Of a stretch of DNA of 64,000 nt, positions 55,417-64,000 are shown piece by piece. The position numbers were made by a program, and so were the translations under genes. Each line of letters begins with the position of its first letter. Position 1 is the first letter of the stretch. The notes under the pieces are model-generated. The model was not told where the DNA came from. It made no database searches and was given only the letters and a program-made list of their open reading frames with translations. Source of the stretch: Haliclona indistincta (lineage: Eukaryota; Porifera; Demospongiae; Haplosclerida; Chalinidae); assembly GCA_964017065.1 (NCBI GenBank), contig OZ024784.1, positions 8,537,152-8,601,151 on the forward strand, read 5' to 3'.

Positions 55417-57800
55417 TTATGTTCTTTTCCAGTGCAAGAGAGGTGAAAATCCAGGTATAATAAATCCAGGAAATTTGCCAGTTGAATCAGGGAGATCAAA
55501 ATAAACATACTCCCCTAGTATAGCTTGCAACTGAGTCAAGAGGCATGGTGCCAATTTTGGGTTGTAGAAAATCTGCAGTGAAAAATAGTTATAAACAATA
55601 ATGATATATTATGCATGTGTAACTGACTGTCATCTTTTGTGGTGAGTGATATGACAAGAGAAGACCTGTTGTTTGCAGTCGTAGAAGCATTTGTCCTTGA
55701 ATCGAGGAGATGCTTACTGATATACCACCAGCTATATAGTTCCCTTCATATAGTTCAGGATTAGGAGGGGAAGGGACAGGAGGTTGATGCTGGTCAAGGT
55801 ATGATACTAGAGCTGGCAGGAGAGACTGGTATGCCTTCCCAGTGAAGTCTGTTTCATCAAACCCACCAGAGAACAGAGCATTGATACCTGTGTCAGCAGT
55901 GATGAGCATGCCACACAGAATCTGACAGTGACACTTACTCAGTTTAAGTTCAGGAATGTAGCTGAACAGTGCTGAGTATCCTGGTACATTGCCGCCTTTA
56001 GATCGAATGGTGTAGTTACCATAAAAAATCACCTCCCATGGAGTACCAAATCCACTCTGACGAACAGGATTGACAAATACTTCATGTGCAAGGAGAAACA
56101 GAAAAAGTAAAATATTCAATTCCAGCAACTATTTTAACATACATGATAAACCCATCTCTCTTCTAAGAGCTGGACTGAGAACAATATTAGAAACACTGCT
56201 ATCTTCATTTGCAGACCACTCAATACTGCTATTGTAGAAAAATTGTGCTAACTGAAGAAAATAAAAATAATATTGTCATACAAAGTACAAATCGATTATT
56301 CTCATGCTAACCGTGTTCAAGTCATTCATAGTGGAATACATCTGTCCAGCTGGTCCTACCCAACCAAAGTCAATCAATGGAGCTACAGCCCCTGACTGTA
56401 GATACCCCACTGCCATCCGAGACTTCACACTACGAATGAATATTACTTAATGTTACCACATGTAGTCTGGTTTGATATGACTGAGCTATAGAAACACTAT
56501 CATGTGATACATACAGTGTAGCTTACTCATCTGTATAGGTGAACCCAGTGCTTTTCATTCCTAGCGGTTGTAGTATATTCTTATCAATATAGTCCTCGTA
56601 AGTCATAGTTGGGAAGAATGCTTCTGTTAATAGTCGACCAATGAGAGCATAAGCAAGATTGCTGAAAGAAAAGCAATACATTGCTACATAGAGTCTATGC
56701 ATCATTGTGCATGTCAGGGTTTCATTTAGGGGTGGGGCCCCCTAGCTTGAACTATTCTTGATTCTCTTGAGTCATACCAGTATAGTTCTTAGAGTCTATA
56801 ACTGCTAACTATCTCATCGACGCATGCTTCACCACCTTGCAACAATTTTTAAATGAAACCCTGGTGCATGCAGCAACAACCTGTAGGATGGTCTGGTCCA
56901 TGGAGGAAATATGAGTGATTGGTTACTCAATGCTTCCAACAGTTGACTGTTGTTCAGTGGACATACGTTTAATCCCACTGCAGTATTACACGGAGCTTCT
57001 CTAAGCAGTCCTGACATCTGTGATGCCATTTGCCTCAGTGTAATGTCAGCTCTGCACAGCAACCACATCAGTGAGCTAATGTTCAGATTATGCAATGTTT
57101 TACTTTGAAAATGGGTTGTTGATCTTGAAGCTAGGAGCATATTTCACTAGTGGATCATCCATTGACTGAACATGACCTTGTTCATAAAGTTGATACAGCA
57201 TGATCACCTGGTAACACACAAAATAATAATTATAGTGGCAAGAAAATACTTTTTGCAAATAATATCATTCTTGCTCACAGCAAATACTTTGGATACACTC
57301 CCAATCCTGAAAATAGTGTCTTCGTTCAATTTGATTGTGTTTCCCTCTTTACTGCCAACACCATAACTCCTTGACATCAGTGAGTTCCCTTTGTAGGTCA
57401 CACTCATTACAATGCCAGGCTATGTAAAACAACAGTGAATTATTATTATTATGATTAACAGTACTTTGTACCACTGTCACTGGATTTATAGATGAATTAG
57501 CTAGTTTGTCAAGAGCTTTAAGAGCATTCTGAATTTCCTCTGGCAGTTTATCAGTTGGCGGCAAATCTACTGGAAATGGCTGAGAAGGACAGTTGCCATC
57601 CATCGTATCTCCTCTTTCAAGTAATGTCTGAAGTGTCTCCTATGCATGTTACTAATAATTGTTAGAAAAATACATTAACACTAACTCACTGAGGCATGGA
57701 TAAAGGCCGCAGACTGGTGCTCCTTTAAGAGATGGTCAGAGTAGTAACTAGTTGCATCAACTGCAACAACGACAATAAGCACTAGGAACGCGCGATCCAT
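55417..57800 (-). CDS. Secreted serine beta-lactamase-like protein (LACTBL1 type)
   Basis: About 12 exons starting MDRAFLVLIVVVAVDA at 57800, a signal peptide or anchor. The class C beta-lactamase / penicillin-binding fold is clear: FRIGSVSKVFAV holds the SxxK nucleophile motif (57.3 kb), RPSYSNLAYALIGRLL the YxN motif (56.6-56.9 kb; Y and S sit at an exon join), and NVPGYSALFSYIPEL near 55.95 kb the third active-site segment where KTG-like residues lie. Also GMKSTGFTYTDE and GWVGPAGQMYSTMNDL, typical of the family. It ends PLLHWKRT. Animal members are secreted or membrane-bound hydrolases or peptidases of mostly unknown substrate. It is divergent from the SDR array with a 255 bp gap. Confidence 0.88.
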
Positions 57801-58055
57801 TGCCACAGGCACTCATACAACCACTGCAGGCTAAGAGCTGCAAGTCATGTGTCTCAGATGACGTCATCATCTTTTCCATGTATGGTTTGCGTCGGTTAGC
57901 AAAACCGTTTCTTGCTAAGTCACAAGGAAATAAATCATTGATGGCAATGAGTCAGACCCGCGAAACTAGACATCGAATCATCGAGCTCGAGCAAGGGACT
58001 CGAGAAGACACCTCCCACATCACGCACGTGTGAAGCTCGAAGGTGTGGCTCCGTC

Positions 58056-59646
58056 ATGCATAATCTTCGTCTGGGTACAGTTTTTCCTCGGCTAGGACTT
58101 GGAGTTCGAGCCAAGGCTACTTCTGTTATATCCAAAAGACTAGAAGGGAAAGCAGCTGTCGTGACAGCATCAACGGATGGGTTAGTTGTGATCCCAATCA
58201 CACGAGGCTCAGCCAAAATCTATATGGCTCATATCCTACTCACATGATTATTGTTATTATTATGTGTGTAGGATTGGATTGAGCATTGCACGTCGCCTGG
58301 CTCAAGAGGGAGCCAAGGTGATGGTGAGTAGCCGTAAACAGGAGAATGTGGATCGTGCTGTAGAGCTCCTGAGGAGTGAGCCGGGTGATTTAGTAGTAGA
58401 GGGAGTAGTCTGCCATGTCGGAAAACCAGAGCACAGGAAGAATCTGATAGAGAAGGTGGAGAATTAGAAAATGTGGATATATAATTATATTTTCCTTTAG
58501 GCAGTAACTGAATTTAATTCACTGGATATACTTGTTTCAAATGCTACTGTTAATCCATTCTTTGGTCATACTCTTGATGTGCGTTAGTCATGCAAAAAGT
58601 ATTAGTTATTGCCCTCACGCGAGGGCAATAACCGACATTAATGACCGCGGGAAAGTCGGTTACCCGAGTAACGGTCGAGGGCGCAGCCCGAGACTGTACG
58701 AGGGCAACCGACTTTCCCGAGGTCATTAATGTCGTTTATTGCCCGAGTTGTGTAGGGCAATAAGTGATTTATTACATAGTTCATCACTGTGAGCGCAATA
58801 ACATCGCGAATTTTTAAAAATCGCAAAGACGCAACGGTCTGTTGCTATAGAAGACGCTACGCGCGGTCAATAACCTACATTAATGCCCTCGAATAGAGCA
58901 ATCTGATTGGTGAAAGATGACGTACTATGTAATAATAATTAATTTTTACTTAATTTTTCAGACTCCTGAGTCAGCATGGGACAAGGTAAGGGCAGAAATT
59001 AATGTTTATTTATCAGTAATGTAATTCACTCAGATACTCGATGTCAACATCAAATCTGCAGCGCTTTTAGTAAAAGATGCTCATCCTCACTTGAGGAAGA
59101 AAGGGTGAGCAGTAGTCATGCCATTACTAATAACTATGCTGCTTCTAGTGGTTCGATTGTCTTTGTGTCTTCAATTGTTGGATATGCTCCTGCTCGTGTA
59201 AGTATCAGACTGCAGAAATTATAACTATTTTCAATCCTCTTAGTTTATGGGTCCATATTCAGTTTGTAAAACTGCTTTGCTTGGTCTCACTCAAGTATTG
59301 GCTAAAGAACTAGCTCCTGACAGTATCAGAGTGAACGCTATTGCTCCTGGAATTATAAAGACACATTTTAGCAAGACAGTAAGTGATCCTGTGTAACAAG
59401 GCTGTTTTTCTATCATTACAGTTATGGGAAAATGATGCTATTTTGAAAGAGACTCTGCAGCAAATTCCTTTAGATAGGTATATCCTCTATCTCTACAGCT
59501 TTATCTAACATTGCCTTGTTCCTGCACGTAGGCTTGGTCAGCCTGATGAGTGCGCTGGTGCAGTAGCATTTCTAGCATCAGATGATGCCAGCTACATCAC
59601 TGCTGAGACCATTGTAATGGCAGGTGGAATCCAAAGCAGACTATGA
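58056..59646 (+). CDS. DHRS4-like short-chain dehydrogenase A
   Basis: Nine exons; the first two are 58056-58180 and 58272-58455. The start peptide [20 protein letters not shown] adds a basic 30-residue leader absent in copy B and possibly mitochondrial. Then [17 protein letters not shown] (NADP-binding glycine motif), [30 protein letters not shown] and [10 protein letters not shown] (catalytic Ser, Tyr, Lys present). The C-terminus is SRL, a type 1 peroxisomal signal as in vertebrate DHRS4, an NADPH-dependent carbonyl/retinal reductase. A leader plus SRL suggests dual targeting. The intron after [19 protein letters not shown] holds an intact family X MITE. Blocks nearly identical to copies B and C show recent duplication. 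Confidence 0.9.
58611..58935. mobile_element. Intact MITE family X, in intron of DHRS4-like A
   Basis: About 325 bp from TTATTGCCCTCACGCGAGGG to GACGTACTATGTAATA. Internal inverted pairs include GGGAAAGTCGGTTACCCG / GGGCAACCGACTTTCCC. It is the reverse complement of the split copy at 22972-24232, about 85-95% similar by eye, and has no coding capacity. Confidence 0.85.
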
Positions 59647-59739
59647 GTGCTGTACTGTACACAGCAAAACCAAAAGCAACATTACTATGTCTTATTATGA
59701 CATCACGTGTTAGGGGTGTGGCTCGTCCCAGCTATAGCG

Positions 59740-61155
59740 ATGTCTAGAAGACTAGAAGGGAGAGTAGCTGTAGTAACGGCATCAACAGATGGGTCAGTGC
59801 GCTCTTCTTGATGATAAATATTTTGGTTTCTATGTACTGCAGTATTGGTCTAGCCATTGCACGTCGCCTGGCTCAAGAGGGAGCCAAGGTGATGGTCAGT
59901 AGTCGCAGACAAGAGAATGTGGATCGTGCTGTAGAGCTCCTGAGGAGTGAGCCGGGTGATTTAGTAGTGGAGGGAGTAGTCTGTCATGTCGGAAAACCAG
60001 AACACAGGAAGAATCTGATAGAGAAGGTGGAGCTAGAATTGGCTAGAAAAAGAAATCTATTCTATCGTATCTTAGGCAGTATCAACATTTGGATCTTTAG
60101 AAATACTTGTGTCAAATGCAGCTGTTAACCCTGTCTTTGGTACAACCTTACAAGTAAGTAGGATGGTTATATGCACCAGTTATGCTCGTTCCTTTAATTT
60201 TGATAGACTCCTGAATCAGCTTGGGACAAGGCAAGATGGCTTTGGTATTGCTGTACTTTTACCTATTGCGTTTTCACAGATTCTCGATATTAACATAAAA
60301 GCTGCTGCACTTCTAGTAAAGGAAGCTCATCCACACTTAAGAAAGAATGGGTAAGCGCTGCCATGTATGGTTACTGTTATCACTGCTTTCTATTTCTGTA
60401 GTGGTTCAATTGTCTTTGTGTCATCAATTGGTGGTTATGCACCTTTCCCTGTAAGTATTGATGGATTCCACATACAAGTGTGATAGAATATTCACACTGA
60501 TAATAAAAAAGAATGCTATGATGCAATACACACCCATTGATGGACAGGATCTGTGACAGAAAGTGGCAGTAGATCTGTACACTCCTGCATAGTTCATCCG
60601 TAGATCCTGTCTATCAGTGGGTGTGTACTGTGTCATAGCATAGCTCATAATTATTTCTCATTATATCAGTATATCATGCCTCTACGCAGAATCCATCTTT
60701 AGTCAATACATTTTATCTTCTCTGTATTAATCTGTTCAATAGCTGTTGGGTGCATATTCAGTTTGTAAAACTGCTTTGCTTGGTCTCACTCAAGTATTGG
60801 CTAAAGAACTAGCTCCTGATAATATCAGAGTGAACGCTATTGCGCCTGGAATTATTAAAACTCAATTTAGTAAAGCTGTAAGTACATATTAATTTTTGAA
60901 TAATGATAATCATTATTATTATCAGCTGTGGGAAGAAGATGCTATTTTGCAGGAGAGCTTACATCGGATTCCACTGAACAGGTTATTTGGCTTCCAATCT
61001 GTATCAATAATATTTTGTGTGTGTCTATCTTTCTGTACAGAATAGGTCAGCCTGATGAGTGTGCTGGTGCAGTGGCATTTCTAGCATCAGATGATGCCAG
61101 CTACATCACTGCTGAGACCATTGTTATGGCGGGTGGAACACAGAGCAGACTTTAA
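59740..61155 (+). CDS. DHRS4-like short-chain dehydrogenase B
   Basis: Nine exons starting [18 protein letters not shown] at 59740. Conserved series: [31 protein letters not shown] (NAA motif intact), [22 protein letters not shown] and [15 protein letters not shown] block, ending AGGTQSRL with the peroxisomal SRL. Likely cofactor NADPH and a carbonyl substrate, as in the DHRS4 family. The exon TPESAWDK ends with GCAAGA, a GC-AG intron, whereas copy A has GTAAGG there. An intron after GGYAPFP contains a hairpin (about 60511-60645). Confidence 0.9.
60511..60645. repeat. Imperfect hairpin element in intron of DHRS4-like B
   Basis: The arm GCTATGATGCAATACACACCC with GACAGGATCT pairs with AGATCCTGTCTATC and GGGTGTGTACTGTGTCATAGC about 50 bases further on. 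It has the look of a MITE remnant; outer ends were not resolved. Confidence 0.65.
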
Positions 61156-61375
61156 TACTTCGCGCTGTATTGATCACAGATATAAATTAATGATAAATCA
61201 CTAGACCTAGTTATCATAAGTATGCTGCAGTGTTTGTTTGGTTTTGCAACTGTCTTGGATGAGCTTAGTTCTACGCGAATCTGTAACTAAGTACGCACGT
61301 GGTTTGCCAAAAATTATTAAATTCTAATGACTCGCATTTTTTAGGTTAGTGCGCCCGGAATTTACTGTTACTGCG

Positions 61376-62694
61376 ATGTCGTCTGTACCAATGGCTTCTT
61401 CAAAGAGTAAGGAAAGAAAGATGGAAGGGAAAATCGCAGTCATTGCCGGATCCACATCAGGGTAAGTACGTGATATGCACACTGGAATAGCCTGTTAAAT
61501 CTATCTGTCACAGTATTGGTCTAGCCATTGCACGTCGCCTGGCTCAAGAGGGAGCCAAGGTGATGGTGAGTAGCCGCAAACAAGAGAATGTGGATTCTGC
61601 TGTGGAGCTTCTGAGGAGCGAACCGGGTAACTTAGTAGTGGAGGGAGTAGTCTGCCATGTCGGAAAACCAGAACACAGGAAGAATATGATAGAGAAGGTA
61701 GCTATAGATTAGTTGCATGTCCAAGTGTCAGTAGTCATTTTTATGCAGGCCGTGAGCAAGTTTGGAGGAGTTGACTTCTTGATAATTAATGCTGCATCTA
61801 ATCCAGCATTTGGTCCAAGTATTGATGTAAGTGTATGACCATGTGTATGCAAGTGGCTCACATTGTCTTGCTCCATATTTGTAGACTCCAGGAGCTGCGT
61901 GGGATAAAGTAAGTTAATAATAATAGTTCATTTTCATGGCTGATCACAATGTAAAATGATAAATCAGATATTTGATGTTAATGTAAAAGCTGCAGCTTTG
62001 TTGACTAAAGAAGCACTTCCATATTTGAAAGAGCGACAGTAAGGAGTATAGTTAAGTATCCATGCTTACTGTGCATCACATTCTTTATTCCAGGGGTTCA
62101 GTTGTTTTAGTGTCTTCTGTGACTGCATATGGACCTAATGATGTAAGAAAACTAGAAACATTTGAATAATGTGTTGCTTTGATCTTCACAAGACATCAGG
62201 TGTGTATGGAGTTAGCAAGGCTGCTTTATTTGGATTGACAAAGGTTCTCTCTGTGGAACTTGCACCACACAAAGTCAGAGTGAACTGCCTTGCACCAGGT
62301 CTCATAAAAACAAAATTTGGACAAGTGGTATGTCAGAATTTTGTGAAAGGAAGTGTTAATTCGTGCACTAAAGGAAGTGACCATACAACCAATATACCTT
62401 TTCAAACTGCTGTATAGAGCATGCATACATTATTAATGATAACTGACAGTATCTGATGAAGTCATTCCATGCAGCTTTGGGGTTGTGATCAGAGACGAGG
62501 AGAAACACTAAAGAATGTTCCAATGAATCGGTATAGATATTTGGCACCAATATCATTCAGTTTCATGTATTTTCTGCAGAGTGGGTCAACCTGAAGAGTG
62601 TGCAGGAGTGGTTATGTTTTTGTGTTCAAAAGACGCTGGATATATCACTGGAGAAACCGTTGTCTCAGCAGGCGGAATGATGAGCAGGCTATAA
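61376..62694 (+). CDS. DHRS4-like short-chain dehydrogenase C
   Basis: Nine exons starting MSSVPMASSKSKERKMEGKI at 61376. The nucleotide motif is [18 protein letters not shown]; then INAASNPAFG, VSSVTAYGPND, GVYGVSKAALFGLTK (Ser, Tyr and Lys kept) and VRVNCLAPGLIKTKFG. It ends AGGMMSRL, again an SRL peroxisomal signal. Exon 2 ([20 protein letters not shown]...) is nearly identical in DNA to those of copies A and B while the 3' exons have drifted, which hints at gene conversion of the 5' part. Confidence 0.9.
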
Positions 62695-62914
62695 CACTTT
62701 CCAAGCTATAATAGCTTTAGAATATTAATTTTACTTGTGTCTACATTTGTGTATACATGACTGTAATTATTATTTATTTCACTCTGGTCACTTTCTTCCG
62801 AATCGTTACCGAATTGTGCAGCCACACCCACCACAGGAACACATGCATGCATGCAACCCGGTAGCTTGGCCACAGAACAAAAGGAGCTGGATTTTTGCTC
62901 TGCTGTAGTTTAGA

Positions 62915-64000
62915 ATGTCTCGCGCACGACGCCTAGAAGGCAGAGTGGCCATAGTCACGGGATCTACCTCAGGGTACGAGTCAAATGCTGATTACAGAAT
63001 TTAGTTATTTTCATGTAGGATTGGTTTATGCATAGCTCGCCGGCTGGCAGAGGATGGCGCTAAGGTCATTGTCAGCAGTAGCAATCAAGAACATGTAGAT
63101 AGTGCAGTGAAAACATTGCGGAACGAACCAGGAAACCTGATTGTAGAAGGGATTATTTGCAATGTTGGCAGCTACGAGCATAGACAGAATCTTGTAGAGA
63201 AGGTGACACACAGAACGTAATTGTGTTTTTTTTCAAGTTCTTTATTGCTTTATACTTTTATTAGACTGTGTCAATATTTGGACAGATAGACATCTTAGTA
63301 TGTGGAGCAGCTATCAATCCTTGCCTTGGACCAGTACTGAAGGTGAGTCTGCTGCCGAAGAACATGCCGTTCCTTAATTATCTCATTCGAATAGGCTACT
63401 GAGAGGGAATGGGAAGAGGTATGTTATCATGATACATTGAGTTTATTACCACATAATGCAGTTGTTCAGGATAAACACCTTGTCAGTTATAATGATGATC
63501 AAAGAGGCCAAACCACACATGACCAAGACGTAAGATACCATGAAAAATCAAATTGCATTGTAATTTTTCATTTATAGAGGATCAATTGTGCTTCTTTCCT
63601 TCATTGGAGCCTATGGACAAACTCCTGTTAGTGACAATTAAACTGTATGTTATTTTAATTCATCTGTTTGCTTGCCAGCTTTTGGGTTCCTTTGCTGTCA
63701 GTAAGACAGCATTACTGAGTCTTACCAAGATGATTGCGAATGAAATGCTACCAGTTCGTATCAACTGTGTAGCCAATGGCTATATTGAATCAAATACTTC
63801 TGGACGTACGGTAAGTGGTTGCACATCAGCATAGCCGTCATGATCATTCTTGTTATTGCAGATATGTACAAGACTGGAGGTAAAGAATGAAGTTACCGGA
63901 GACGCTCCATTGGTCAGGTGAGTAACAGTGATGGTGTGAGTGCACAATAACTGGTTCCTGTTCAGGTTTGGTCAGCCTGAGGAATGTGCTGGTGTGGTGT
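62915..64000 (+). CDS. DHRS4-like protein D, catalytic residues lost (partial)
   Basis: Starts [20 protein letters not shown] at 62915 and runs off the window in the exon FGQPEECAGVV. The cofactor motif GSTSGIGLCIARRLA is intact and all introns match copies A-C. But the active site is changed: SNAA is CGAA (VCGAAINP), the VSS serine pair is LSF (IVLLSFIGAYG), and YxxxK is FxxxK (SFAVSKTALL). Thus the structural Asn, second Ser and catalytic Tyr are replaced, Lys is kept. The exon after ATEREWEE joins in frame only with the upstream acceptor (LFRINTLSVIMMIKEA). Open reading frames are intact, so this looks like a pseudoenzyme rather than a pseudogene. Confidence 0.85.

Noticed and set aside
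1..64000. CRISPR arrays, tRNA, rRNA, riboswitches, integrated virus or bacterial contamination
   Set aside because: No repeat-spacer pattern, no cloverleaf or rRNA core seen, no viral protein recognised, and spliceosomal introns throughout exclude a bacterial contig.
1..64000. An undescribed multi-gene defence or biosynthetic system
   Set aside because: Neighbouring genes are unrelated conserved animal genes on both strands; the only true clusters are the regucalcin pair and the DHRS4-like array, both tandem duplications.

Overview
This is nuclear DNA from an animal. Almost every gene is split by many short GT-AG introns (about 45-100 bases) and contains a conserved metazoan protein family. 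Small compact genes, AT-rich spacers, bidirectional gene pairs and very many short inverted-repeat elements are what I would expect from a demosponge. The clade is an inference from style; no marker gene settles it. I see no rRNA, tRNA, CRISPR or prokaryotic operon.

Layout. 1-2.6 kb is a repeat field: a terminal-inverted-repeat element, a duplicated CRE-like site, a 20-21 bp tandem array and a 697 bp TTAA-flanked palindrome. 2.6-4.2 kb (-) holds an unidentified multi-exon gene. 4.34-4.55 kb is a MITE with perfect 7 bp target duplications, directly upstream of an orphan class A GPCR (4.6-6.7 kb, +). A small secreted protein (7.5-8.0 kb, +) follows. Condensin kleisin NCAPH (8.2-12.8 kb, -) is head-to-head with a TRIQK-like membrane protein, followed by the ciliary ruler protein CCDC40 (13.6-20.2 kb, +) and a BEN-domain protein (20.4-21.7 kb, +). 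Two tandem regucalcin/SMP-30 paralogues occupy 22.4-26.3 kb (+), the first with nested transposons in an intron. A HEAT-repeat protein lies at 26.4-30.6 kb (-). A formin of the PH-domain-containing animal class fills 33.0-39.3 kb (+). UBE2V (39.7-41.5 kb, -) is head-to-head with the central-pair protein SPAG17 (41.7-48.3 kb, +). A single-exon Cdc42-like GTPase, CIP2A, a VAP-type MSP-domain protein and a secreted beta-lactamase-like serine hydrolase run on the minus strand (48.9-57.8 kb). From 58.1 kb to the window end there is a tandem array of four DHRS4-type short-chain dehydrogenases; the last is cut by the window edge and has lost its catalytic residues.

The genes are not one pathway. Themes are cilium assembly and motility (CCDC40, SPAG17), chromosome and nuclear biology (NCAPH, BEN, CIP2A), actin and Rho signalling (formin, Cdc42-like), and two recently duplicated metabolic families (regucalcin, DHRS4-like). 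The most unusual points are a regucalcin start codon apparently assembled by splicing, a decayed SDR paralogue, a three-PH formin, and layered transposons, one of which carries a gene-like 5' end. Exon borders were read by eye from splice signals and reading frame; internal borders are provisional.
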